Assembly: GCF_017872975.1 (NCBI RefSeq)
Contig: NZ_JAGGJP010000002.1
Span: 248,001 to 312,000, forward strand
Source of the DNA: Rubellimicrobium aerolatum
GTDB lineage: Bacteria; Pseudomonadota; Alphaproteobacteria; Rhodobacterales; Rhodobacteraceae
Length of the DNA stretch: 64,000 nucleotides
Direction of reading: 5' to 3'
Shown: piece after piece, positions 36,415 to 45,106 of the stretch
How positions within the stretch are numbered: position 1 is the first letter of the stretch
How the letters are laid out: each line of letters starts with the position of its first letter
Made by a program: the position numbers and the translations under genes
Notes under the pieces: generated by a model
Told to the model about the DNA's origin: nothing
Database searches by the model: none
What the model saw: the letters and a program-made list of their open reading frames with translations, nothing else

Positions 36415-36497
36415 CGTCGCCGCCCATCCGCTGGGCAGTCCGCGAACCGCCCGCCGCCGCAGCGCGGCACAGGGCGCAACGCCCAAAATCAGGGCAG

Positions 36498-36511
36498 TTC
36501 ATGTATATGAA
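36498..36511. promoter_or_regulatory. FNR/CRP-like dyad TTCATGTATATGAA in nas promoter region
   Basis: A perfect 5-4-5 dyad (TTCAT-N4-ATGAA) within an AT-rich patch of about 45 bases, 228 bases before nasA. The geometry is that of FNR/CRP-family sites (TTGAT-N4-ATCAA), with altered half-site. It may be an operator or part of the promoter. Confidence 0.45.
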
Positions 36512-36552
36512 AAATATGCGTTTTCCAGGAAATTCCGGGTTGGCCGACGCCC

Positions 36553-36606
36553 GGACTTAGGCTACGAAGGGCCATCCTCCCACTTCGGCGCCCAACGACG
36601 GACGCC
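36553..36606 (+). promoter_or_regulatory. Candidate ANTAR two-hairpin motif in the nas leader
   Basis: Hairpin 1: GGCT (36560-36563), hexaloop ACGAAG, GGCC (36570-36573), with outer GGA/TCC pairs. Hairpin 2: GGCGcCC (36587-36593), hexaloop AACGAC (36594-36599), GGaCGCC (36600-36606). A 13-base linker separates them. ANTAR targets are paired hexaloop hairpins with A at loop position 1 and G at 4; hairpin 2 fits fully, hairpin 1 has A at position 4. Confidence 0.65.
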
Positions 36607-36610
36607 AGGC

Positions 36611-36682
36611 AAAGCCGCCGGTTCAGGAGCTCGGGCCACCTCCCCTCGGGGTGCGTCGCGACCCCCCTGACGGCGGCTTTTT
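36611..36682 (+). terminator. Leader terminator (attenuator) upstream of nasA
   Basis: AAAGCCGCCG-gt-TCAGG (36611-36627) pairs with CCTGACGGCGGCTTT (36666-36680), a 15-bp stem with a 2-base bulge, and ends in TTTTTCCC. It lies 43 bases before the nasA ATG and directly after the two hexaloop hairpins, so it should stop transcription unless NasT acts. Confidence 0.85.
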
Positions 36683-36725
36683 CCCATTCCCCCAGCCACG
36701 CGCGGCCCGCGCCAGGAGAAGCCCC

Positions 36726-37982
36726 ATGCCCCAAGCCCGTCCCGACTCCGCCTCGCCCCCACGGGCGCTCGCCCTTTCGACGGTCGCCTTCACCGTCTGC
36801 TTCGCGGTGTGGACGATCTTCTCGATCATCGGCATCCGCATCAAGGAGGAGCTGGGGCTGAGCGAGACCGCCTTCGGTCTCCTGATCGGGATGCCGGTGC
36901 TGTCGGGCTCGCTCGTGCGGCTCGTGCTCGGCATCTGGACCGACCGCTTCGGCGGACGGCTGGTCTACACGGCGACGATGCTCCTCGCCGCCGCCGCGAC
37001 GGTGATGCTGTCCTTCGCCACCACCTACAACCAGATGCTCGTCGCCGCCCTCGGCGTGGGTCTCGCCGGCGGCTCCTTCGCGGTGGGCGTGGCCTATGTC
37101 TCCCGCTTCTACCCCTCCGACAAGCAGGGCACCGCGCTCGGCATCTTCGGCGTCGGCAACGTCGGCGCGGCCGTGACCAAGTTCGTCGCCCCCTTCGTCC
37201 TCGTGGCCTATGGCTGGCAGACCACCGCCCTCGTCTGGGCCGCCGCCCTCGCCGTCATGGCCGTCGTCTTCTGGTTCTCGACCGAGGACGATCCGGTGAC
37301 CCGCGCCCGCCGCGCCGGCCAGGCTGGCCCCGCCCGCCCCTTCCTCAAGGAGTTCGAGCCCCTCCGCGACCTCCGCGTCTGGCGCTTCGCCCTCTACTAC
37401 TTCTTCGCCTTCGGGGCCTTCGTCGCCCTCGCCCTCTGGCTGCCGCGCTACCTGGTCGGCGTCTACGGCTTCGACATCAAGACCGCCGGCATGATCGGCG
37501 CCGCCTACTCGATCCCGGCCTCCGTGGTCCGCGCCTGGGGTGGCCACCTGTCCGACCGCATCGGCGCGCGGCGGGTGCTGTGGTGGACCTTCGGAGTCTC
37601 GGCGGTCTGCACGCTGATCCTGTCGGCCCCCTCCTCGGGCAACGCCGCCGACGGCACCGCGACCGCCGCCCTTTCCACCCCGGTCTTCATCGCCGTGATC
37701 TTCGCGCTGGGCTTCTTCATGGCCCTGGGCAAGGCCGCCGTCTACAAGCACATCCCCGTCTACTACCCCGCCAACGTCGGCGCCGTGGGCGGCCTCGTCG
37801 GCATGATCGGCGGCCTGGGCGGCTTCGTCCTCCCCCTCGCCTTCGGCGCGCTCAAGGACGCGACCGGTCTGTGGTCGAGCTGCTTCCTCCTGCTCTTCCT
37901 CCTCGTCGCGGCCTGCACCCTCTGGATGGGCTCGACGATCCGCCGGATGAACGCCGCCCCCTCCCCCCTCCCGGCCGAGTGA
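36726..37982 (+). CDS. nasA: Nitrate/nitrite transporter (NarK/NasA, MFS)
   Basis: A 418-residue major facilitator with 12 helices. The NarK family motifs are present: a nitrate signature AALGVGLAGGSFAVGVAY (helix 4-5) and GFFMALGKAAVYKHIPVYYP near residue 335, plus the intracellular loop GIWTDRFGGR. It imports nitrate for assimilation. CAGGAG precedes the ATG. First gene after the attenuator, so its expression should depend on NasT. Confidence 0.93.
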   Translation: MPQARPDSASPPRALALSTVAFTVCFAVWTIFSIIGIRIKEELGLSETAFGLLIGMPVLSGSLVRLVLGIWTDRFGGRLVYTATMLLAAAATVMLSFATTYNQMLVAALGVGLAGGSFAVGVAYVSRFYPSDKQGTALGIFGVGNVGAAVTKFVAPFVLVAYGWQTTALVWAAALAVMAVVFWFSTEDDPVTRARRAGQAGPARPFLKEFEPLRDLRVWRFALYYFFAFGAFVALALWLPRYLVGVYGFDIKTAGMIGAAYSIPASVVRAWGGHLSDRIGARRVLWWTFGVSAVCTLILSAPSSGNAADGTATAALSTPVFIAVIFALGFFMALGKAAVYKHIPVYYPANVGAVGGLVGMIGGLGGFVLPLAFGALKDATGLWSSCFLLLFLLVAACTLWMGSTIRRMNAAPSPLPAE

Positions 37983-38042
37983 GCCCCGCGCGGCGGCCCC
38001 CCGCCGCGCCCTCCCCAGCCCCCGAGCCAAGGACCCCCTGAA

Positions 38043-40493
38043 ATGACCGAACGCCTCGTCATCATCGGCAACGGCATGGCCCCCGGCCGGATGCTGGAGC
38101 ACCTCCTCGACGCCGCGCCCGCCGCCTACGACGTGACCATCTTCAACGCCGAGCCGCGGGTGAACTACGACCGCATCATGCTTTCCCCCGTGCTATCGGG
38201 CGAGAAGACCTACGACGACATCGTGATCCACGACGACGCCTGGTATGCGTCCCACGGCATCACCCTGCACCGGGGCCACCGCATCGCCAGCATCGACCGT
38301 GACGCGAAGACCGTCACCTCCGAGGGCGGCATCACTGCCCCCTACGACCGGCTCGTGATCGCCACCGGCTCCAACCCCTTCATGATCCCCGTGCCGGGCA
38401 AGGATCTCCCCGGCGTCCTCGCCTACCGCGACCTCGACGACGTGCAGACCATGCTCAGGATGGCGGAACGCGGCGGCCGCGCCGTGGTCATCGGCGGCGG
38501 CCTGCTGGGGCTGGAAGCGGCGGCGGGCCTGAAACAGCGCGGCATGGAGGTCACGGTCCTCCACGTCATGCCGACGCTGATGGAGCGCCAGCTCGACCCC
38601 GCCGCCGGCTACCTGCTGGAGAAGGAGCTGAAGCGGCGCGGCATCCACGTCATTACCAAGGCCAACACCAAGGCCATCCTCGGCCGCACCCACGTCCAGG
38701 GCGTCGAACTCGCGGACGGCACGCAGATCCCCGCGAGCCTCGTCGTCATGGCCGTGGGCATCCGCCCGAACGTCCAGATCGCCAAGGACGCCGGGCTGGA
38801 GGTCGGGCGCGGCATCGTCACCACCGACGCCATGCAGACCTCCGACCCGGCGATCTACTCCGTCGGCGAATGCGCCGAGGTCGGGGGCCAGGTCTACGGC
38901 CTCGTCGCCCCCCTCTACGAGCAGGCCCGCGTCCTCGCCGCCCACCTGTCGGGCGACACCGCGCCCCGCTTCGTCCATGTGGACACGCCCACCAAGCTCA
39001 AGGTCACCGGCATCGACCTCTACTCGCTCGGCGACTTCGCCGAAGGCGACGACCGCGAGGAGATCGTGCTCCGCGACGCCTCCGCCGGCGTCTACAAGCG
39101 CCTCGTCCTCAAGGACAACGTCATCATCGGCACCGTCCTTTACGGAGAGACGGCGGACGGCGCGTGGTTCAACGACCTCAAGAAGAAGGCTACCGACGTC
39201 TCCGCGATGCGGGACACGCTGATCTTCGGGCAGATGTTCCAGGGTGGCACCCAATCGGACCCTCTCCAGGCCGTTGCGGCCCTCCCGGATGACGCGGAGA
39301 TCTGCGGCTGCAACGGCGTCTGCAAGGGGCGGATCACCGGCGCGATCCGGTCCAAGGGCCTGACCGACCTCGACGGCGTGCGCGCCCACACCAAGGCCAG
39401 CGCCTCCTGCGGGAGCTGCACCGGCCTCGTCGAGAAGATCCTCAAGCTGGAGCTGGGCGACGCCTTCAACCCCGCCGCCGTGCAACCGATGTGCCCCTGC
39501 ACGACCCACGGCCACGACGAGGTGCGCCGCCTGATCCGCGCCAAGGCCCTCAAGACCATCCCCGCCGTCATGCAGGAGCTGGAATGGTCCACCTCCTGCG
39601 GCTGCGCCAAGTGCCGCCCCGCGCTCAACTACTACCTCGTCTGCGACTGGCCCGAGGACTACCGGGACGACTACCAGTCCCGCTTCATCAACGAACGCGT
39701 CCACGCCAACATCCAGAAGGACGGCACGTATTCCGTGGTCCCCCGGATGTGGGGCGGCATGACCTCCTCCTCGGAACTCCGCGCCATCGCCGACGTGGTG
39801 GACAAGTTCGACATCCCCGCCGTCAAGGTCACGGGCGGCCAGCGCATCGACATGCTGGGCATCCGCAAGGAGGATCTGCCCGCCGTCTGGGCCGACCTTG
39901 GCAAGGCAGGCTTCGTCTCCGGCCAAGCCTACGCCAAGGGCCTCCGCACCGTGAAGACCTGCGTGGGCAACACCTGGTGCCGCTTCGGCACGCAGGACTC
40001 CACCGGCCTCGGCATCCGGCTGGAGAAGTTCATGTGGGGCTCCTGGACCCCCGCCAAGCTCAAGCTCGCCGTCTCCGGCTGCCCCCGCAACTGCGCCGAG
40101 GCGACCTGCAAGGACATCGGCGTCATCTGCGTGGACTCGGGCTTCGAGATCCACTTTGCCGGCGCGGCGGGCCTCGACATCAAGGGCACCGAGGTGCTGG
40201 GCCACGCCGCCACCGAGGACGAGGCCCTGGAGATCGTCGTCGCCCTCACCCAGATGTATCGCGAGGGGGCTCGCTACCTCGAACGCATCTACAAATGGAC
40301 CAAGCGGATCGGCGTCCCCGAGATCAAGAAGCAGATCATCGACGACCTCCCCCGCCGACGCGCCTTCTTCGACCGCTTCGTCCACTCCCAACGGTTCGCC
40401 CAGGTGGACCCCTGGTCCGAGCGCGTCTCGGGCAAGGACAAGCACGAGTTCAAGCCCATGGCCGTCGTGGGCTATCAGGAGGCCGCGGAATGA
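38043..40493 (+). CDS. nirB: Assimilatory nitrite reductase large subunit NirB
   Basis: An 816-residue protein with an N-terminal FAD/NAD(P)H domain (IIGNGMAPGRMLEHL), a BFD-like [2Fe-2S] region (CGCNGVCKG and SCGSCTG, about residues 420-465), and a C-terminal sirohaem/[4Fe-4S] domain with CVGNTWCRFGTQDS and CPRNCAEATCKD. It reduces nitrite to ammonium with NAD(P)H in the cytoplasm. The partner NirD starts in the last codon (ATGA overlap). Confidence 0.95.
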   Translation: MTERLVIIGNGMAPGRMLEHLLDAAPAAYDVTIFNAEPRVNYDRIMLSPVLSGEKTYDDIVIHDDAWYASHGITLHRGHRIASIDRDAKTVTSEGGITAPYDRLVIATGSNPFMIPVPGKDLPGVLAYRDLDDVQTMLRMAERGGRAVVIGGGLLGLEAAAGLKQRGMEVTVLHVMPTLMERQLDPAAGYLLEKELKRRGIHVITKANTKAILGRTHVQGVELADGTQIPASLVVMAVGIRPNVQIAKDAGLEVGRGIVTTDAMQTSDPAIYSVGECAEVGGQVYGLVAPLYEQARVLAAHLSGDTAPRFVHVDTPTKLKVTGIDLYSLGDFAEGDDREEIVLRDASAGVYKRLVLKDNVIIGTVLYGETADGAWFNDLKKKATDVSAMRDTLIFGQMFQGGTQSDPLQAVAALPDDAEICGCNGVCKGRITGAIRSKGLTDLDGVRAHTKASASCGSCTGLVEKILKLELGDAFNPAAVQPMCPCTTHGHDEVRRLIRAKALKTIPAVMQELEWSTSCGCAKCRPALNYYLVCDWPEDYRDDYQSRFINERVHANIQKDGTYSVVPRMWGGMTSSSELRAIADVVDKFDIPAVKVTGGQRIDMLGIRKEDLPAVWADLGKAGFVSGQAYAKGLRTVKTCVGNTWCRFGTQDSTGLGIRLEKFMWGSWTPAKLKLAVSGCPRNCAEATCKDIGVICVDSGFEIHFAGAAGLDIKGTEVLGHAATEDEALEIVVALTQMYREGARYLERIYKWTKRIGVPEIKKQIIDDLPRRRAFFDRFVHSQRFAQVDPWSERVSGKDKHEFKPMAVVGYQEAAE

Positions 40494-40825
40494 CCATCTG
40501 GATCGACATCGGCGCGCTGGACGACGTGCCCCTTCGCGGCTCGCGCTGCGTCGCCACCCCCACCGGCAAGGTCGGCGTCTTCCGCACGGCGGACGACCGC
40601 GTCTTCGCCATCCGCAACGAATGCCCCCACAAGGGCGGCCCCCTGACCGAAGGCATCGTCCACGGCCATTCCGTCACCTGCCCCCTCCACAACTGGGTCA
40701 TCTCATTGGAGACCGGCGAGGCGCAGGGCGCCGACGAGGGCGCGGTCGGGACGATCCCCGTCCGGCTGGACTCCGGCCGCATCCTCCTCCTGCGCGCCGC
40801 CATCGCGGCCAAGGCGGCGGCGTGA
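40490..40825 (+). CDS. nirD: Nitrite reductase small subunit NirD (Rieske type)
   Basis: A 111-residue Rieske-fold protein. Unlike enterobacterial NirD it keeps both ligand pairs, CPHKGG and CPLHNW, so it should hold a [2Fe-2S] cluster, as NasG of Paracoccus does. It passes electrons within the nitrite/nitrate reductase system. It overlaps nirB at its start and the nitrate reductase gene at its end (GTGA), so three proteins are made in a coupled way. Confidence 0.93.
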   Translation: MTIWIDIGALDDVPLRGSRCVATPTGKVGVFRTADDRVFAIRNECPHKGGPLTEGIVHGHSVTCPLHNWVISLETGEAQGADEGAVGTIPVRLDSGRILLLRAAIAAKAAA

Positions 40826-43476
40826 GCGTCGAGGTCCGCACCACCTGCCCCTACTGCGGCGTGGGCTGCGGCGTCCTCGCCCGCCTCGACGGCGACCGCG
40901 CCCAGGTCCGGGGCGACCCCGACCACCCCGCCAACCTCGGCCGCCTCTGCTCCAAGGGCGCGGCCCTGGCCGAGACGCTGGCCCTCGGCGGACGCCTCCT
41001 CCAGCCCGAGGTCGCGGGCCGGCCCGCGACCTGGGACGCCGCCCTCGACCTCGTGGCCCGACGCTTCACGGACACCATCGCGCAGCACGGCCCCGACTCC
41101 GTCGGCTTCTACGTCTCCGGCCAGTTGCTGACCGAGGACTACTATCTCGCCAACAAGCTGATGAAGGGCTTCCTCGGCAGCGCCAACATCGACACCAACT
41201 CGCGCCTCTGCATGGCCTCCTCGGTCGCCGGCCACCGCCGGGCCTTCGGCGAGGACATCGTGCCCGGCACCTACGAGGACCTCGAACAGGCCGACCTCGT
41301 GGTGCTCGTCGGCTCCAACCTCGCCTGGTGCCACCCGGTCCTGCACCAGCGCCTCCTCGCCGCGCGCGCCCAACGCGGCACGAGGATCGTCGTCATCGAC
41401 CCCCGCCGCAGCGCCGCCGCCGAGGACGCCGACCTCCACCTCCCCCTCCGCCCCGGCTCGGACGTGCTGCTGTTCAACGGCCTCCTCGCCCACCTCGCCG
41501 CCACCGGCGCGACCGACCCGGATCACATCGCGCAGCACACCACCGGCTTCGCCGACACCCTGGCGCTGGCCCAGTCCGACGCCCCCGACCGCGCCCGCGT
41601 CGCCAAGGGCTGCGACCTCCACCCCGCCGACCTCGCCCGCTTCTACGACTGGTTCGCCACCACCCCCCGCACCGTCACCGTCTACAGCCAGGGCGTGAAC
41701 CAGTCCGCCCACGGCACCGACAAGGTCAACGCGATCCTCAACTGCCACCTCGCGACGGGGCGCATCGGGCGCGAGGGCATGGGCCCCTTCAGCATCACCG
41801 GCCAGCCCAACGCGATGGGCGGGCGCGAGGTCGGCGGCCTCGCCAACCAGCTCGCCGCCCACATGGCCTTCACGCCCGCCGAGACCGACCGCGTGTCCCG
41901 CTTCTGGACCGCCCCCAACATCGCGATGAAACCCGGCCTCAAGGCCGTGGAGATGTTCGAGGCCGCCCGCACCGGCCGCCTCAAGGCGCTCTGGATCATG
42001 GGCACCAACCCCGCCACCTCCATGCCCGACGCCACCCGCGTGCGCGAGGCCCTGCGCCGCTGCCCCTTCGTCGTCGTCTCGGACGTGACCCGCACCGACA
42101 CGACCCGCTTCGCCCATGTGATCCTCCCCGCCGCCGCCTGGGGCGAGAAGGACGGCACCGTCACCAACTCCGAACGCCGCATCTCCCGCCAGCGCGCCTT
42201 CCTTCCCCTCCCCGGCGAGGCCCGCCCCGACTGGGAGATCATCGCCGAGGCCGCCCGCCGCATGGGCTTCGCCGACGCCTTCCCCTACCAGACCCGCGCG
42301 GAGATCTTCCGCGAGCACGCCGCCCTGACGGCCTTCGAGAACGACGGCGACCGCCTCCTCGACCTCGGCGCGCTGTCGGACCTCCCCGACGCCGACTACG
42401 ACGCCCTGCCCCCGACCCAATGGCCCGCCCGTCGCGGCACCGAGCCGGGGGGCCGCCTCCTCGCGACCCGCGTCCCCACCCCCGACGGCCGCGCCCGCCT
42501 CGTCCCCGTCCGCCACGAAGGGCCCGCCCGCCCGGTGGACCGCGACTTCCCCATCGCCCTCACCACCGGCCGCCTCCGCGACCAGTGGCACACCATGACC
42601 CGCACCGGCCTCGTCCCCCGCCTGATGGCCCACGCGCCCGAGCCCGTGCTCGACCTCGCCCGCCGCGAGGCGCAGGCCCTCGCCCTCCAGGACGGCGACC
42701 TCGTGCAGATCGACAGCCCCCACGGCCAGGCCCTCGCCCGCCTCCGCATCAGCGACGCCCTCCGCCCCGGCGAGGCCTTCCTGCCGATGCACTGGAGCGG
42801 CCTCTACGCCGCCCGCGCCTCCTCCGGCCCCGTCTCCAACCCGGCGACGGACGCCCATTCCGGCCAGCCCGAGCTGAAGCACGTCCCCATCCGCGTCACG
42901 CGCGCGACCGTCCGCTGGTCCGGCCTCCTCCTGACGAAGCGCGATCTCCGCCCCACCGGCCTCCTCCACTGGAGCCGCGCCCCCGTCCCCGGCGGCTGGG
43001 CCTACGAGCTGGCCGGGGCCGAGCCGCCCGCCGAGGGCACCCTCCTCGCCCGCGCCCTCCTCCCCGCCGCGATCCGCGACACCCTCATCGACTACGCCGA
43101 CAAGCGCGCCGGGACATGGCGGGCCGCCGCCCTCGACGCCGGGGGCCGCCTGACCGAGGCCCTCCTCGTCGCGCCCCCCGGCCGCCTCCCGGACCGCGCG
43201 TGGCTCCTGTCGCTCCTCGCGGACGGCCAGCCCCTCGCCCCCGCCGACCGCCGCGCGCTCCTGTCGGGCCGCGCCCCCACGCCCCTGCCCGACAAGGGCC
43301 GCATCGTCTGCGCCTGCATGAACGTCGGGCTCAATGACATCGCCAGCGCCGTCCGCGCTGGCGCGACGACCGTCGAGGCGATAGGCCAGCTCACCAGGGC
43401 CGGCACCAACTGCGGCTCCTGCCGCTCCGAGATCCGGGAGTTGATCCATGCGCAACGTCTCCTTGCCGCCGAGTGA
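40822..43476 (+). CDS. nasC: Assimilatory nitrate reductase catalytic subunit
   Basis: An 884-residue molybdopterin oxidoreductase. The N-terminal [4Fe-4S] site is CPYCGVGCGV plus LCSKG; the bis-MGD body has GSANIDTNSRLCMAS (Cys ligand region), NPATSMPD, and QWHTMTRTG. A C-terminal BFD-like domain (VCACMNVG and NCGSCRSEI, residues about 835-875) should bind a [2Fe-2S] cluster. It reduces nitrate to nitrite in the cytoplasm. The GTG start overlaps the nirD stop. The symbol follows Paracoccus usage. Confidence 0.94.
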   Translation: MSVEVRTTCPYCGVGCGVLARLDGDRAQVRGDPDHPANLGRLCSKGAALAETLALGGRLLQPEVAGRPATWDAALDLVARRFTDTIAQHGPDSVGFYVSGQLLTEDYYLANKLMKGFLGSANIDTNSRLCMASSVAGHRRAFGEDIVPGTYEDLEQADLVVLVGSNLAWCHPVLHQRLLAARAQRGTRIVVIDPRRSAAAEDADLHLPLRPGSDVLLFNGLLAHLAATGATDPDHIAQHTTGFADTLALAQSDAPDRARVAKGCDLHPADLARFYDWFATTPRTVTVYSQGVNQSAHGTDKVNAILNCHLATGRIGREGMGPFSITGQPNAMGGREVGGLANQLAAHMAFTPAETDRVSRFWTAPNIAMKPGLKAVEMFEAARTGRLKALWIMGTNPATSMPDATRVREALRRCPFVVVSDVTRTDTTRFAHVILPAAAWGEKDGTVTNSERRISRQRAFLPLPGEARPDWEIIAEAARRMGFADAFPYQTRAEIFREHAALTAFENDGDRLLDLGALSDLPDADYDALPPTQWPARRGTEPGGRLLATRVPTPDGRARLVPVRHEGPARPVDRDFPIALTTGRLRDQWHTMTRTGLVPRLMAHAPEPVLDLARREAQALALQDGDLVQIDSPHGQALARLRISDALRPGEAFLPMHWSGLYAARASSGPVSNPATDAHSGQPELKHVPIRVTRATVRWSGLLLTKRDLRPTGLLHWSRAPVPGGWAYELAGAEPPAEGTLLARALLPAAIRDTLIDYADKRAGTWRAAALDAGGRLTEALLVAPPGRLPDRAWLLSLLADGQPLAPADRRALLSGRAPTPLPDKGRIVCACMNVGLNDIASAVRAGATTVEAIGQLTRAGTNCGSCRSEIRELIHAQRLLAAE

Positions 43477-44902
43477 CGCCTCCTCCGCCGGGCCCGCGCG
43501 GGTCGAACCCCTCTCGGTCCTCCCCGTCTTCTTCGACCTCCACGGCAAGCGCGCCCTCGTCGCCGGCGGCACCGACCCGGCGGCGTGGAAGGCCGAGCTG
43601 CTCGCCGCCGCCGGGGCCGACGTGACCGTCGCCGCCGAGACGCTGGACGACGAGATGGCCCGCCTCGTCGCCGCCGGCACCGTCCGCCACCTCGCCCGCG
43701 ACTGGACCCCCGACCTCCTGCACGGCTGCGCCCTCGCCATCGCCGACGAGGAGGACCCTGAACGCGCGCAAGGTTTCGTGGACGCCGCCCGCGCCGCCGC
43801 CGTCCCCGTCAACGTCATCGACAACCCGGCCTTCTGCCAGTTCCAGTTCGGCTCGGTCGTCAACCGCTCGCCGGTCGTTGTCGGCATCTCCACCACCGGC
43901 GCGGCCCCGATCCTCGGCCAGGCCGTCCGCCGCCGGATCGAGACGCTGCTCCCCCGCTCCCTCGCCCAGTGGGGGGCGCTCGCGCAGCGCCTGCGCGACA
44001 CCGTGACGGACCGCCTCGCCCCCGGCCCCGCCCGCCGCGCCTTCTGGGAATCGCTCGTGGACCGCGCCTTCGGCCCCGCGCCCGAGGCGGACGCCGAATC
44101 CGACCTCCTGAAGCTGATCGACACCCCCGCCCCCAAGGGCGGCCACGTCACCTTCGTCGGCGCCGGCCCCGGCGACCCCGAGCATCTGACCCTCAAGGCC
44201 GTCCGCGCCCTGCAATCCGCCGACGTGATCCTCTTCGACGACCTCGTGTCCGATGGCGTCCTCGAACTCGCCCGGCGCGAGGCCAAGCGCATCCTCGTCG
44301 GCAAGCGCGCCGACCGCCCCTCCTGCAAGCAGCACGAGATCAACGACCTCATGGTGACGCTCGCCCGCGCCGGCCGCCGCGTTGTCCGCCTGAAATCCGG
44401 CGACCCCATGATCTTCGGCCGCGCCGGAGAGGAGATCGCCGCCCTGAACGCCCACGGCCTCCCCTACGACGTCGTCCCCGGCATCTCGGCGGGCCTCGCC
44501 CTGGCCGCCACCCTCGGCACCTCCCTCACCCACCGCGACCACGCGAAGTCCGTCCGCTTCGTCACCGCGCACAGCAAGCATGGTGGCCTCCCCGAGGACA
44601 TGAATTGGCACGCCATCGCCGACCCCTCGGCCACGACCGTCATCTACATGGGCGCGCGCATGGCCGCCCGCCTCTCGGACCGCCTCCTCGCCCTCGGGAT
44701 GCCCGCCGACACCCCCGTCGCCATCGGCCAGGCGCTGGGCCGCCCCGGCCAGCGCACCGCGACCGCCACCCTCGCCACCCTGCCGCAGGCCGTGGCCGCG
44801 CACGACCTGTCGCAGCCCATCGTCATCGGCCTGGGCCGAACCTTCGGCGAGGCGCGCGCCGACACCGCCCAAAGCGTCGACGCCCGGATCGTCGCTGCCT
44901 GA
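43448..44902 (+). CDS. cysG: Sirohaem synthase CysG
   Basis: A 484-residue trifunctional protein. The N-terminal part (about 20-230) is the precorrin-2 dehydrogenase/ferrochelatase domain with LVAGGTDPAAWKAELL and VNVIDNP, and the C-terminal part (about 232-475) the uroporphyrinogen-III methyltransferase (VGAGPGDPEHLTLKA, LKSGDPMIFGRAGEE, VVPGISAG). It makes sirohaem, the cofactor of NirB. The start lies 29 bases inside the nitrate reductase gene, so it belongs to the nas operon. Confidence 0.95.
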   Translation: MRNVSLPPSDASSAGPARVEPLSVLPVFFDLHGKRALVAGGTDPAAWKAELLAAAGADVTVAAETLDDEMARLVAAGTVRHLARDWTPDLLHGCALAIADEEDPERAQGFVDAARAAAVPVNVIDNPAFCQFQFGSVVNRSPVVVGISTTGAAPILGQAVRRRIETLLPRSLAQWGALAQRLRDTVTDRLAPGPARRAFWESLVDRAFGPAPEADAESDLLKLIDTPAPKGGHVTFVGAGPGDPEHLTLKAVRALQSADVILFDDLVSDGVLELARREAKRILVGKRADRPSCKQHEINDLMVTLARAGRRVVRLKSGDPMIFGRAGEEIAALNAHGLPYDVVPGISAGLALAATLGTSLTHRDHAKSVRFVTAHSKHGGLPEDMNWHAIADPSATTVIYMGARMAARLSDRLLALGMPADTPVAIGQALGRPGQRTATATLATLPQAVAAHDLSQPIVIGLGRTFGEARADTAQSVDARIVAA

Positions 44903-45106
44903 CCCGGCCGCCGACAGCCCCGCGCGCTGGTCGAGCCGCCGGCTCCGCGCGCGAACCCCGGCGCCCCGGCAGGTAAGCGCGCAGGACCCGGCAGGTTCCC
45001 GCCAACTCGCGACGATCACCCTGACAAAGCCGCGTTTGCGCCCCGCCCTCGTCACCTTACCCTGCCAGGGTCACGATGCGCCTTTCCTGCCCAGGGACCT
45101 TCGCCC

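Noticed and set aside
36450-36500. A sigma-54 promoter upstream of nasA
   Set aside because: The nearest GGCAC...GC arrangement does not have the required 10-base GG-GC spacing.
40450-44409. A 1319-codon open frame on the minus strand opposite nirD, nasC and cysG
   Set aside because: Its sequence is a low-complexity Gly/Ala/Val/Glu shadow of well-conserved genes on the other strand; long antisense frames are expected at this GC content.
44905-44955. Hairpin GAGCC-GCC-GGCTC with flanking CGCGCG after cysG as a terminator
   Set aside because: The stem is interrupted and no T-run follows; at this GC content such structures arise by chance.
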